The notes under the pieces were generated by a model, which was not told the DNA's origin, did no database searches, and saw nothing but the letters and a program-made list of their open reading frames with translations. Shown here piece by piece: positions 1 through 8,648 of a DNA stretch of 64,000 nt. The position numbers were made by a program, and so were the translations under genes. Location of the stretch: NCBI RefSeq assembly GCF_965218685.1, contig NZ_OZ244657.1, forward strand, positions 930,001 through 994,000. The letters are read 5' to 3'. This DNA is from Thalassobius sp965218685. Its GTDB lineage: Bacteria > Pseudomonadota > Alphaproteobacteria > Rhodobacterales > Rhodobacteraceae. Each line of letters starts with the position of its first letter. Positions within the stretch are counted from its first letter, which is position 1.

Positions 1-357
1 CGTCATCACCGAGGTCGACACGGCCACCAACGAAGATTGCAGCAACTCGGCGCCGCGATATGCGACCAGCCGCGTGTGATTCAAACCCAAGGACATGGTC
101 AGAACGCCGGACAGGCCAGCAGCAGACAGCCAAGACAACATCAGCGCCCAAGCCGGCATGTCAGCCACGATGCTTGGGGCCATGATCAGAAGGCTTGCGA
201 AAAATCCTGCGGTGACGGCCAGTAGCTCGACCATTTGCAGCAACAAAGCTTTATGAGCCCGAGGAGCTTTGCGCAGAAACCGATACAGTTTACGCAGGGC
301 CTTTTCATAGGCCTGGTTGGCTGAAAAGAGGGCTTGTATTTGAATAGGCTTTTGCAA
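1..357 (-). CDS. Membrane protein, 5' part only, possibly FlaA1/CapD-type nucleotide-sugar epimerase/dehydratase
   Basis: An open minus-strand frame runs from about 357 to the left edge (119 codons, no stop). It begins with a short basic segment (LRKLYRFLRKAPRAHKALLL) and continues with two hydrophobic stretches (around LAVTAGFFASLLIMA and WALMLSWLSAAGLSGVL), followed by RLVAYRGAELLQSSLVAVST. This layout resembles the membrane-embedded N-terminus of FlaA1/CapD-like polysaccharide enzymes. That is a resemblance only, because the Rossmann domain would lie outside the window. No ATG fits the N-terminus. TTG at 357-355 is my choice; TTG at 444-442 is an alternative, since the frame stays open upstream. 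It is divergent from glmM. Confidence 0.4.
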   Translation of the reverse strand, partial: MQKPIQIQALFSANQAYEKALRKLYRFLRKAPRAHKALLLQMVELLAVTAGFFASLLIMAPSIVADMPAWALMLSWLSAAGLSGVLTMSLGLNHTRLVAYRGAELLQSSLVAVSTSVMT

Positions 358-584
358 AATTGCACCTGACCGACTGGCAATGCGCCGTAGTACGTAACTG
401 AAGGCTGTATGTAAAAGCCTCGTTACAGTTCCTGATTCATTCAAGCCTTGGTGTGTGAAAAATGCTGCAAAGCAGAAAGTAAGGGGGACTCCGCCTAAGG
501 ATTCACCAGAATCAGCCGCTTCTGGACACGGCCCCGCAGGCAGCTTAGACAGGCGGAAACGTAATAAATGCAGGTGTTTCCCTG

Positions 585-1925
585 ATGACCCGTTCCCTGT
601 TTGGCACCGATGGTGTGCGCGGACTGACCAATACTCACCCGATGACTGCCGAACTGGCGATGAAATTGGGTGCCGCAGCGGGCCGCTATTTCCGCCGTGA
701 TCAGCAAGAGCACCGCGTGGTCATCGGTAAGGACACTCGCCTGTCGGGCTATATGCTGGAAAACGCTTTGACGGCAGGGTTTACCTCGACCGGCATGAAC
801 GTGTTCCTGTTGGGTCCAATGCCAACACCGGCGATTGGATATCTGACGCGTTCGATGCGGGCGGATGTCGGCGTGATGATCTCGGCCAGCCACAACCCGG
901 CCTATGACAACGGGATCAAGTTCTTCGGTCCTGATGGTTTCAAACTGTCCGATGACGCCGAGATCGAGATCGAGCGCCTGCTGAACAAGGGCGTCACCCT
1001 GGCTGCCCCCGAAAATATCGGCCGCGCCAAACGTGTGGACGATGCGCTGGGCCGTTACGTGGAATACGCCAAGACGACCTTCCCACGCGGGCTGCGTCTG
1101 GATGGGCTGCGAGTGGTGCTGGATTGCGCCAATGGGGCCGCATACAAGGCTGCGCCGAATGTCCTTTGGGAACTGGGCGCCGAGGTTGTCACCGTAGGCG
1201 TCACGCCCAACGGGCGAAACATCAACGAGGATTGCGGCTCGACCGCGCCCGAGGCCGCCGCCCGCAAAGTACGCGAGACCCGCGCCAATCTGGGCATATG
1301 TCTGGATGGGGATGCTGACCGGGTGATTATCCTGGACGAAACCGGCACCGTGGCTGACGGGGACCAGATCATGGGTCTGATCGCCTCGATGTGGGCGAAA
1401 GAGGGTCTGTTACAGGGCAATGCGCTGGTTTCAACGGTTATGTCAAACCTTGGGCTGGAACGCTTTTTGAACGATCAGGGCATCGCGTTGGAGCGCACCT
1501 CGGTCGGGGATCGCTATGTTGTTGAACGTATGCGCGAAGGCGGCTTTAACCTGGGCGGTGAACAGTCCGGCCACATCGTCATGACCGACTATGCCACCAC
1601 TGGCGACGGTCTGATTGCGGCTTTGCAATTCCTCAAGGCGATGGTGGAAACCGGTAAAAAAGCCAGCGAACTGACCAAGGTGTTCGAGCCTGTTCCGCAA
1701 ATCTTGCGCAACGTCCGTTACGCCAAGGGCCGCCAGCCGCTGGAGGCCGATTGCGTGCAAAACGCCATTGCCGAGGGCGAGAAAGAGCTGGGTAAATCCG
1801 GCCGCCTGCTTATCCGCAAATCTGGAACCGAGCCGCTGATCCGCGTCATGGGCGAAGCCGAGGACGAGGCCCAGCTGGACCGCATCATCGGTTCGATCTG
1901 TAAAGCGGTTGAATCGGTGGCCTAA
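585..1925 (+). CDS. glmM: Phosphoglucosamine mutase
   Basis: GlmM interconverts glucosamine-6-phosphate and glucosamine-1-phosphate in the cytoplasm, on the route to UDP-GlcNAc for peptidoglycan, LPS and surface polysaccharide. The 446 residues match the family's usual length. All four landmark segments are present: the phosphoserine loop ISASHNP with catalytic Ser102, the metal loop DGDADR at 241-246, the sugar-binding loop GGEQSG at 324-329, and the phosphate-binding loop RKSGTEP at 411-417. The N-terminus SLFGTDGVRG is typical, so the ATG at 585 is secure. In many Rhodobacteraceae, folP lies just upstream. Here the upstream side is a divergent membrane gene instead. The stop overlaps the stop of the convergent DUF1761 gene by four bases. 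Confidence 0.98.
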   Translation: MTRSLFGTDGVRGLTNTHPMTAELAMKLGAAAGRYFRRDQQEHRVVIGKDTRLSGYMLENALTAGFTSTGMNVFLLGPMPTPAIGYLTRSMRADVGVMISASHNPAYDNGIKFFGPDGFKLSDDAEIEIERLLNKGVTLAAPENIGRAKRVDDALGRYVEYAKTTFPRGLRLDGLRVVLDCANGAAYKAAPNVLWELGAEVVTVGVTPNGRNINEDCGSTAPEAAARKVRETRANLGICLDGDADRVIILDETGTVADGDQIMGLIASMWAKEGLLQGNALVSTVMSNLGLERFLNDQGIALERTSVGDRYVVERMREGGFNLGGEQSGHIVMTDYATTGDGLIAALQFLKAMVETGKKASELTKVFEPVPQILRNVRYAKGRQPLEADCVQNAIAEGEKELGKSGRLLIRKSGTEPLIRVMGEAEDEAQLDRIIGSICKAVESVA

Positions 1926-2317
1926 AGCAGGGTCAGGATCAGCCCGGCCAGGGTGCTGCCGCCGACCGCATAACCTCCGTCGATCAGGATCAGTTTTACA
2001 GGGCGACCTGCAAAGCTGTAACAGGTCGCCAGCCACGGCACCGAAAAGAACAAGCCAATCGCGCACCCACCCAGTACGCCATGCCAAGTGCTGCTTACGC
2101 CAATCTGGTCGAAGACAAAGCGCATCATAGCGGCCATCAGAACGCAACTGGCGAAGGCCACGATATAGGGCAGCGGCACACCCTTGTTCAGGGGTTGGCC
2201 GCTTTCATCCGCAGGCACGCCCGAGGCCTGCACCCACTGTTTTGCCCAAGTCATATACCACAGCGCGCCGAACCCGTAGGCGGCGATCGCGGCGACCAGA
2301 ATTCCCAAGTAGTCCAT
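1922..2317 (-). CDS. DUF1761 family integral membrane protein
   Basis: A 131-residue, very hydrophobic protein with about four predicted membrane spans. It opens with MDYLGILVAAIAAYGFGALW, and the aromatic motif WYMTWAKQW follows the first span, as is typical of DUF1761 proteins. The family is widespread in proteobacteria and has no established function. It is convergent with glmM, with a four-base overlap of stop codons. It is probably co-transcribed with the EVE and YciI genes upstream on the same strand, since only 28 bases separate it from the EVE-protein stop. I assign family membership from the overall pattern and propose no activity. Confidence 0.75.
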   Translation of the reverse strand: MDYLGILVAAIAAYGFGALWYMTWAKQWVQASGVPADESGQPLNKGVPLPYIVAFASCVLMAAMMRFVFDQIGVSSTWHGVLGGCAIGLFFSVPWLATCYSFAGRPVKLILIDGGYAVGGSTLAGLILTLL

Positions 2318-2345
2318 GTTCCGCTCCTGTCAGGTTGCCCGCAGC

Positions 2346-2765
2346 TTATGGTGCTACACCGGCCATTGAACAGATGGTTTTCCATTCGCTTTCAGTTACA
2401 GGCTGAACGGACAGACGAGAGTTGCGCACCAGTACCATCTGTTCCAGTTCAGGATGGGCCTTGATCTGGTCAAGCGTAACAGGCGTTTTCACCCCAGTGA
2501 CAGCCTTGATGTCCACGCATTCCCAGCGCTCGTCATCGGTGGTGCTGTCGGGATGGGCTTCGGCGATCACCTCGACAATGCCCACCACGGATTTTTCCTT
2601 TTGCGAGTGATAGAAAAAGCCGCGGTCGCCCACGGCCATCTCTCGCATGAAATTACGCGCTTGGTAGTTGCGCACGCCGTCCCACTCCTCGCCCGTATCG
2701 CCCTTGGCGATCTGGTTGTCCCAGCTCCAGGTCGAGGGTTCGGATTTGAACAGCCAATAGCGCAT
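2346..2765 (-). CDS. EVE domain-containing protein
   Basis: A 139-residue protein consisting of a single EVE domain (PUA-like fold). It carries the N-terminal family signature MRYWLFKSEPSTWSWD, the central WDGVRNYQARNFMREM and the FYHS segment. EVE proteins are thought to bind modified nucleobases in DNA or RNA (compare THYN1), but the ligand of this clade is not known. Its ATG overlaps the stop of the upstream yciI-like gene (ATGA-type), which indicates translational coupling. The length is normal for the family, with no fused restriction or methylase domain, so it looks like the stand-alone housekeeping version rather than a defence protein. Confidence 0.9.
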   Translation of the reverse strand: MRYWLFKSEPSTWSWDNQIAKGDTGEEWDGVRNYQARNFMREMAVGDRGFFYHSQKEKSVVGIVEVIAEAHPDSTTDDERWECVDIKAVTGVKTPVTLDQIKAHPELEQMVLVRNSRLSVQPVTESEWKTICSMAGVAP

Positions 2766-3037
2766 CAGCCGATGACCTTTTTCCAGCGCACCAGTTCCAC
2801 CGAGGCGAACAGACCGGCCTTGGCATAGGGATCACCTGCGGCCCAAGCCTCGGCGGCAGCCATGTCCTCGACATCCAGAACCACCAGCGAGCCACACATC
2901 TGTTCATCCGCGTCCAGCAGCGGCCCGGCCTGCGCGACGACGCCAGTTTCCTTGATATAGGCCAGATGAGCATCGCGGTTGGATTTACGAATTTCCAGCG
3001 CGCCGGGTTTGTCATGCGCGAAAAGCGAAACAAGCAT
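2765..3037 (-). CDS. YciI family protein
   Basis: A 90-residue cytoplasmic protein of the YciI (ferredoxin-like, dimeric alpha/beta barrel) family. The pattern MLVSLFAHDKPGALEIR, then RDAHLAYI, GPLLDAD and WAAGDPYAKAGLF is typical, and it includes the conserved His-Asp type residues near the proposed active site. YciI-like proteins are structurally related to muconolactone isomerase and to EthD, but most have no proven substrate. It lies first in a short minus-strand group (YciI, EVE, DUF1761), 51 bases from the 3' end of tsaD, which is also on the minus strand. Confidence 0.9.
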   Translation of the reverse strand: MLVSLFAHDKPGALEIRKSNRDAHLAYIKETGVVAQAGPLLDADEQMCGSLVVLDVEDMAAAEAWAAGDPYAKAGLFASVELVRWKKVIG

Positions 3038-3088
3038 TTTAGTCTCCGAATTTGGTTAACTGCACAGTTGCGGCGCCACCGCTTGGCG

Positions 3089-4183
3089 TCAAGCCTTTGC
3101 GCCTTTTTTCCCCCCGCCCAGCAGGGCAGGGCTTTTGCGATCCAGCGGCCAGCGCGGGCGTGCGACCAAGGTCATATCGTCGGCGTGCCCGGCCAGAAAA
3201 CGCTCGGCCCCGGCATAGGCGACCATAGCCGCGTTATCGGTGCACAAAGCCAGCGGAGGGGCGGTGAACCGAACGCCATTTGTCTCGCAAACAGTCTCTA
3301 ACGCGCCCCGGATGGCCTGATTTGCCGCGACCCCGCCCGCGACAGCCAAGGTGGGCTGTGCCGGGTTCAGAGCCAAATAATCGACCAAGGCACGGCGGGT
3401 TTTTTCGGCCAGAACATCACAAACAGCGGCCTGGAACCCGGCGCTGAGATCGGATCGGTCCTGACGCGTCAGTCCGCCTTTTTCAGCGACCACCTGGTCA
3501 CGCGTTCGCAGCAACGCCGTCTTGAGCCCGGAAAAGGACATATCGCACCCCGGTCGATCCAGCAGAGGACGCGGGAAACGGAACCGTTTCGGATCACCTT
3601 TCAGAGCGTCCTGTTCGACTGACGGCCCGCCTGGTTGTGGCAGGCCCAGCAATCGGGCGGTCTTATCAAAGGCCTCGCCCGGGGCATCGTCGATAGTGCC
3701 GCCCAGGCGGGTGAATTCTTCGGGGCCCTTTGCGATCAGGAACTGGCAATGGCCGCCCGACACCAACAACATCAGGTAAGGAAAGGCGATCTGATCGGTC
3801 AGGCGCGGAGTTAATGCATGGCCCGCCAGATGGTTCACTCCGATCAGCGGTTTGCCGGTGCTTGCAGCCAGCCCCTTGGCGCACATCACGCCCGAGATGA
3901 CGCCTCCGATCAGACCCGGTCCGGCAGTGACCGCGATGGCGTCCACCTGAGACAAAGCCACATCGGCCTGTGTCAGAGCCTGAGTCACGCAAATATCCAG
4001 CTTTTCGGCATGGGCGCGGGCAGCGATTTCGGGAACGACACCTCCAAACGGCGCGTGCAGTTCGGTTTGGCCATGCACAACCGAGGCCAGGATCTCTGGC
4101 ATCCCATCTGTCACACGCACCAACGCCGCTGCGGTGTCGTCGCAGCTGCTCTCGAGACCGAGGATCGTCAGGGTGCGGGTCAT
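3089..4183 (-). CDS. tsaD: tRNA N6-threonylcarbamoyltransferase subunit TsaD
   Basis: TsaD transfers the threonylcarbamoyl group from TC-AMP to A37 of ANN-decoding tRNAs, working with TsaB and TsaE. The 364-residue protein has the N-terminal ASKHA signature ILGLESSCDDT, the metal-binding pair His118 and His122 in HLAGH, the nucleotide loop SGGHCQF, and Asp316 in CTDNAAM as the third metal ligand. The frame is open 75 bases further upstream, but ATG at 4183 directly precedes the conserved start of the fold, so I chose it. It is divergent from hemD with 73 bases between the two starts, which must hold both promoters. Its product would act on the tRNA-Thr encoded at 7894, among others. Confidence 0.97.
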   Translation of the reverse strand: MTRTLTILGLESSCDDTAAALVRVTDGMPEILASVVHGQTELHAPFGGVVPEIAARAHAEKLDICVTQALTQADVALSQVDAIAVTAGPGLIGGVISGVMCAKGLAASTGKPLIGVNHLAGHALTPRLTDQIAFPYLMLLVSGGHCQFLIAKGPEEFTRLGGTIDDAPGEAFDKTARLLGLPQPGGPSVEQDALKGDPKRFRFPRPLLDRPGCDMSFSGLKTALLRTRDQVVAEKGGLTRQDRSDLSAGFQAAVCDVLAEKTRRALVDYLALNPAQPTLAVAGGVAANQAIRGALETVCETNGVRFTAPPLALCTDNAAMVAYAGAERFLAGHADDMTLVARPRWPLDRKSPALLGGGKKGAKA

Positions 4184-4256
4184 GGCTCTGTCCGTTGCAA
4201 CATGGATGGACGGCAGGTAACACCATAGGACACGCCAAACAATCCCGGTCCCGCCC

Positions 4257-4943
4257 ATGTGCCCCTCGATTCTGCTGACACGGCCCGAAGATGCGTCCCG
4301 GCGCTTTGCCGCGCGATTGCGGGACCGGTTGGGTCCGGTCGACGTCGTGATCGCGCCGCTTTTGAAAATTCGGCCGCTGGTGCAGGATGTTGACCCTCAG
4401 GGGGCCTCCGCACTGATCCTGACCTCGGCGCAGGCTGCAAGATTCGGGGTGCCGGGGATGCGGTGCTATTGTGTGGGCGATGCCACTGCACAGGCGGCCC
4501 GGGTTGCGGGGATGCATCCGATCAGCGCCAAAGGGGACGCGCAGGACCTGGTGCGGCGGATTTTGGCCGACGCGCCTTTGGGCCCGTTGTTGCATATCCG
4601 CGGGACGCACAGCCGTGGGGATGTCGCCCAAAGGTTAACCGATGCCGGAGTCCCGACCCGCGAGATCATTGCCTATGATCAAGAAGCCCAGCCGCTTTGC
4701 GAAAAGGCACAAGCGCTGTTCAGTGGGGAAACCCCCGTAATAGTGCCTGTTTTTTCACCGCGTACAGCTTGGGCTTTGTCCAAGGCCGGCCATCCCGGCC
4801 CAAACGTCCAAGCTGTTGCGCTTAGCGCCGCGGTTGGGGAAATGCTTAAAAATTTCCCCTCTGAACGGATTGAAACATGTGTCAGACCAGATGCAGAGGC
4901 GATGATTGCGACCATAGAAGGACTCATGGACGCAGCGAGCTGA
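4257..4943 (+). CDS. hemD: Uroporphyrinogen-III synthase
   Basis: HemD cyclises hydroxymethylbilane to uroporphyrinogen III with inversion of ring D, feeding haem, sirohaem and cobalamin synthesis. The 228 residues fit the two-domain family, which is poorly conserved in sequence. Recognisable pieces are the start ILLTRPEDASRRFA, the segment LILTSAQAARFG, the CVGDATAQAARVAG strand-loop and the FSPRTAWAL segment of the second domain. Distance from tsaD and the divergent arrangement are as in other Rhodobacteraceae. hemC is not in the window. The downstream mitofilin-like protein and HemY are the usual neighbours of hemD in proteobacteria, and this supports the call. Confidence 0.9.
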   Translation: MCPSILLTRPEDASRRFAARLRDRLGPVDVVIAPLLKIRPLVQDVDPQGASALILTSAQAARFGVPGMRCYCVGDATAQAARVAGMHPISAKGDAQDLVRRILADAPLGPLLHIRGTHSRGDVAQRLTDAGVPTREIIAYDQEAQPLCEKAQALFSGETPVIVPVFSPRTAWALSKAGHPGPNVQAVALSAAVGEMLKNFPSERIETCVRPDAEAMIATIEGLMDAAS

Positions 4944-5020
4944 CTTGAGGGTTAAACGCGGGGCATTTAACCTTACGTTGGTATGTAAATTTCGTTTTTG
5001 GATTCGAAAGGAAGGCCCAG

Positions 5021-6247
5021 GTGTCTGACCCTGACAATGATAAGAAGAAACCAGAGGACCAGACCGAGGTCATTCAAGACGCGGTAATCATCGAAGAGGA
5101 CGATCAGCCCGAAGAAACCGACGAGGGCGCGGTTATCCTTGATGAACCAGTTGAGACCGCCGAAGACGCAGAGCAAGACGTGATCGAGGCCTCTGAAGAG
5201 GCAACTGGTGATGCGCCTCAAGACACGCCAGAAGAATTTCAAGACGAGCCCGCGCCAACCCCCGAAACCGATGAACCAACCGTGATCCGTCAAGGTGGTT
5301 TCGTCCCGATGGTACTGGGTGGTGCTGTGGCGGCCGTTTTGGGTTTCGGTGCGTCTCAGGTTCTTTTTCCCAACGGGCTTAACGGTTCGGACCAGGCGCA
5401 GGCCGTTGCGGATCTTACGGCAACAGTGCAACAGCAGGCCGTACAGGTCTCGCGTCTGAGCAAGGATCTAGAGGCCGTGAAGGCGGCCCCCGCTGACACC
5501 TCGGCGACGGGCGATCTGGCCGGATTGGTGGATGACGCCAATGCCTCGGTGGCGCAGCTGTCGGACAAGCTGGCAGGGTTCGAGACCCGCCTGAGCGATC
5601 TGGAGAAGCGTCCCGCTGAGGGCGGCGCCTCGGCCGCAGCAGTTGCCGCATACGAGCGCGAGGTTGAAGCCCTGCGCGAAGCGATGGAGAAGCAAAAAAC
5701 CGAGATCGAGGCCTTGATCCAGGACGCCGAAGCCGAGAAGGCCAGCGCCGAATTGACGGCCAGGCAGGCTCTGATCCGAACTGCGATCTCGCGTATTCAG
5801 GTCGCGTTGGACACAGGCAATGGTTTCACCGACCCGGTGGCTGATTTGCAGGTCTCTGGCGTGACGGTTCCCGCGATCCTGCTGGAAACGGCTGAAACTG
5901 GCGTGCCGACCTTGGCGGATCTGTCTGCCAGTTTCCCCGAAGCCGCACGCAATGCTCTTTCTGCTGCCCGCAAAGAAGAGGGAACTGGCGGCAAGGCGTG
6001 GAATTTCCTGCGCAACCAGCTGGGTGTCCGGTCGCTTGAACCCAAAGAGGGCGCGGATGCTGACGCAGTTCTGTCCCGCGCCGAAGCCGCGCTGAACGAT
6101 GGCCGCCTGTCCGATGCCATGGCCGAGCTGCAGACCCTGCCTGAGCTGGCGCGGGTCGAGCTGACTGACTGGATGACCCAAGCCACCCACCGCGCGCAAG
6201 CCATTGCCGCCGCCGAAACTCTCAGCGCCGCTGTGGCGTCCAACTAA
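5021..6247 (+). CDS. Mitofilin-like inner-membrane protein (COG4223 type)
   Basis: The 408-residue protein has a very acidic N-terminal region (about 1-88), one membrane span at about 94-116 (PMVLGGAVAAVLGFGASQVL), a long coiled-coil-rich region (about 120-255), and a C-terminal helical domain with LDTGNGFTDPVADL, typical of the alphaproteobacterial homologues of mitofilin/Mic60. In mitochondria the family shapes cristae; in alphaproteobacteria it has been linked to intracytoplasmic membrane and outer-membrane organisation. The start is GTG at 5021, preceded by the purine-rich GAAAGGAAGG. The preceding 77 bases after hemD are AT-rich and may carry a promoter. hemY follows 12 bases after the stop, so the two form an operon. 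Confidence 0.85.
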   Translation: MSDPDNDKKKPEDQTEVIQDAVIIEEDDQPEETDEGAVILDEPVETAEDAEQDVIEASEEATGDAPQDTPEEFQDEPAPTPETDEPTVIRQGGFVPMVLGGAVAAVLGFGASQVLFPNGLNGSDQAQAVADLTATVQQQAVQVSRLSKDLEAVKAAPADTSATGDLAGLVDDANASVAQLSDKLAGFETRLSDLEKRPAEGGASAAAVAAYEREVEALREAMEKQKTEIEALIQDAEAEKASAELTARQALIRTAISRIQVALDTGNGFTDPVADLQVSGVTVPAILLETAETGVPTLADLSASFPEAARNALSAARKEEGTGGKAWNFLRNQLGVRSLEPKEGADADAVLSRAEAALNDGRLSDAMAELQTLPELARVELTDWMTQATHRAQAIAAAETLSAAVASN

Positions 6248-6259
6248 GGGGGCGATAAT

Positions 6260-7773
6260 ATGTTGTGGTCGCTTATTAAAATCGTTGTTTTCGTTGCCTT
6301 GGTCGCCGCCGCCACCTGGGGCGCTGGTTACCTGTTGGAGCTGGACGGCGGCGTGCGCATCGCCGTTGCGGGCATCGAGCTGAACCTGACCCCTTTGATG
6401 GCCGTGATCGCCTTGCTGGTTTTGATCGTTGCGATGTGGGTGCTGCTGAAACTGGCCTCGCTGACTGTGGCGGTTCTGAAGTTCATCAACGGAGATGAAA
6501 CCGCGCTGACCCGGTATTTCGACCGGAATCGCGAACGTAAGGGCTATAAGGCTCTGACCGAAGGGATGATGGCCCTGGCCTCGGGCGAGGCGCGGCTGGC
6601 AATGAGCAAGGCCGCCAAGGCCGAGAAGTTCCTGGAACAGCCAGAGCTGACCAACTTGCTGACCGCCCAGGCCGCTGAAATGGCCGGCGACCGGAAAAAG
6701 GCCGAAGAGACCTATAAAAAGCTTCTGTCCAACGACAAGACACGCTTTGTTGGTGTGCGCGGAATCATGAAGCAGAAGATCGCCGATGGCGATGCCGATA
6801 CCGCGCGCAAACTGGCCGAAAAGGCCATCGCTTTGCGACCCAAACACGAAGAAACTCAGGACGTTCTGCTAAAGCTGCAGTCGCAAGCCCGCGATTGGTC
6901 GGGTGCCCGTCAGACCCTGAACCTGAAGCTGAAGCACGGATCGTTGCCTCGGGACGTGCACAAACGCCGTGATGCGGTGCTGGCGCTGTCTCAGGCCAAG
7001 GACATTCTGGACGAGGGCAACGACATCGACGCCCGCGAGGCAGCGATCGAGGCGAACAAGCTGTCGCCCGACCTGATCCCGGCCGCCTGCTATGCCGCGC
7101 GAAGCTATATCGAAAAGGGGAAGCCCAAGCTGGCCGCGCGCCTGCTGGCCAAGGCCTGGGACGCGCAGCCCATCCCGATCTGGCCAGCGCCTTTGCGGCC
7201 ATCGCCCCGGACGAAGATGCCGCCGCGCGTCTGAAACGGTTCCAGCAGCTGTTCAAGTTGCATCCCGATCACCGCGAAACCGCACTGGTCAAAGCCGAGC
7301 TGATGATTGCCGCCGAGGATTTCCCCGGCGCCCGCCGCGCATTGGGTGACCTGATCGAGGATAATCCTGATTCGCGCGCTCTGACCATCATGGCAGCGGT
7401 CGAGCGCGGTGAAGGGGCCTCGGACCAGGTGGTCAAAGGCTGGCTGGCACGGGCGCTGAACGCGCCGCGGGGGCCTCAGTGGGTGTGCGGCAGTTGCCAC
7501 AACATCCACAACGAATGGGTGCCGGTATGCGAAAACTGTCAGGCTTTCGATACGCTGGAATGGACCACGCCGCCGGCGACCGAGGTGTACAGCGCCACCG
7601 GTGTTGCCATGCTGCCGCTGATCGTGGGTGCGCTGGAGGATCACAGCGATGACGATGATGTCGAACCGGCCGAAGAGACCACCGAGTTGGCACCCGAGCC
7701 CGAGATCGTTCCCGACGCCGAGGTGATCGACGTTCCGCCCTTGCCGGATGTCCCTCCGGTGGACAAAAAATAG
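6260..7773 (+). pseudogene. hemY: HemY-like tetratricopeptide protein, interrupted by a one-base frameshift
   Basis: The N-terminal half (6260-7234) has two membrane spans (about residues 5-25 and 42-72) and helical TPR-like repeats, as in HemY. At about 7168-7171 the frame breaks: the codons for AWDAQP run into CATCCCGATCTG in another frame, which continues as HPDLASAFAAIAPDE and stays open to 7773. Adding one base after CAGCC would rejoin the halves into a protein of about 504 residues, the normal length. The C-terminal part carries WVCGSCHNIHNEWVPVCENC, a four-cysteine zinc-ribbon-like motif recalling the rubredoxin-type domain of LapB, followed by an acidic tail. It is either a real mutation or a sequence error; the codons on both sides look intact. 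Confidence 0.85.
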
Positions 7774-7789
7774 GTCTTCCCCAAGATCG

Positions 7790-7811
7790 GCCGGGGTGCT
7801 ATAGCCCCGGT
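7790..7811. repeat. GC-rich inverted repeat after hemY
   Basis: CCGGGG-TGCTATAG-CCCCGG forms a perfect six-base-pair stem with an eight-base loop, beginning 17 bases after the hemY stop. No T-run follows, so if it ends hemY transcription it is a weak or Rho-assisted terminator. It lies about 83 bases upstream of the tRNA gene. Confidence 0.45.
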
Positions 7812-7893
7812 CCACATGGGGTGCTTAACGCGTCAACCATGCTGGAATTGCCGGAAAAATCGGGTCTTCCGACGGCCATTCCAAATGAAGAGT

Positions 7894-7969
7894 GCCGGTG
7901 TAGCTCAGCTGGTAGAGCACGTCATTCGTAATGATGGGGTCGTAGGTTCGAGTCCTATCACCGGCACCA
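7894..7969 (+). tRNA. tRNA-Thr, anticodon CGU
   Basis: A 76-base cloverleaf can be drawn fully. The acceptor stem is GCCGGTG paired with CACCGGC, the D-arm stem GCTC/GAGC, and the anticodon stem CGTCA/TGATG with loop TTCGTAA, giving anticodon CGT (reads ACG codons, threonine). The T-arm is GTAGG-TTCGAGT-CCTAT, and CCA is encoded at the 3' end (7967-7969). It stands alone between hemY and the CBS-domain gene. Confidence 0.97.
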
Positions 7970-8046
7970 CTCTTCTTTCCGAAAATGCTGGAATCAGGAG
8001 CCGTTGGGGGCGACCCGACCCATTTGGGATCGGGCCGAATGGGCAA

Positions 8047-8568
8047 TCAGCCCACGATCAGCTGTTTCAGCTGCAAGGCTTCGTGCTCAAGCTCGTTCAG
8101 GCGGTGGTTGATCACGTCGCCAATGGTAACCATGCCAGCCAACGTATCGCCGTCCATGACGGGCATGTGGCGAAAGCGGCCTTCGGTCATGCGTTTGAGG
8201 ACAGACAGCAACGGATCTGCAGGGCTGCAGGTTTCCACCTTTCTGGTCATCACATCTTGTACCAGTTGCGGCAGGGTCTGGCCGGGGGTGTCGGCCAATT
8301 TACGGACGATGTCACGCTCGGACAGGATGCCGACCAGCGCGCCCGCGTCGTCCGCTACCACCAGCGCACCGATCCGTTTATCGCGCAACAGTTCGACCGT
8401 TTTGTGCAGCGTAGCGCCGGGCGAAATGGTGTACACATCCGATCCCTTCCCCTTCAGCAGATCAGCGACCGAGGCCTGAGCCGTTTGGATATTGGTCGAT
8501 GGGCTTTGGCTTTGCGATTTTTGGCCAGTCTGATCCTTGCGCATAGGGGCCTGATACGAAGTGGGCAT
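8047..8568 (-). CDS. CBS domain-containing protein
   Basis: A 173-residue protein: a polar, low-complexity N-terminus (about 1-35, rich in Q and S), then a CBS pair. The first CBS domain includes TISPGATLHKTVELLRDKRIGALVVADD and ends in GILSERDIVRKL. The second includes VMTRKVETCSPADPLLSVLKRM and MTEGRFRHMPVMDGDTLAGMVTIGDVI. Such stand-alone CBS pairs in alphaproteobacteria bind adenine nucleotides and are presumed sensors; the partner is unknown. ATG at 8568 has GGAAATG upstream. A later start would drop only the polar leader. It is divergent from the small membrane gene at 8649. Confidence 0.9.
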   Translation of the reverse strand: MPTSYQAPMRKDQTGQKSQSQSPSTNIQTAQASVADLLKGKGSDVYTISPGATLHKTVELLRDKRIGALVVADDAGALVGILSERDIVRKLADTPGQTLPQLVQDVMTRKVETCSPADPLLSVLKRMTEGRFRHMPVMDGDTLAGMVTIGDVINHRLNELEHEALQLKQLIVG

Positions 8569-8648
8569 GTCTGCATTTCCTCCCAGAATACATTGCTATT
8601 GGTTATGACCTCTACCATAACGCAATTTCTGAATATGCGGAGAGAAGA

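Noticed and set aside
5468..6847. 459-codon minus-strand frame opposite the mitofilin-like and hemY genes
   Set aside because: Gln/Gly-rich translation typical of antisense frames; both plus-strand genes are supported.
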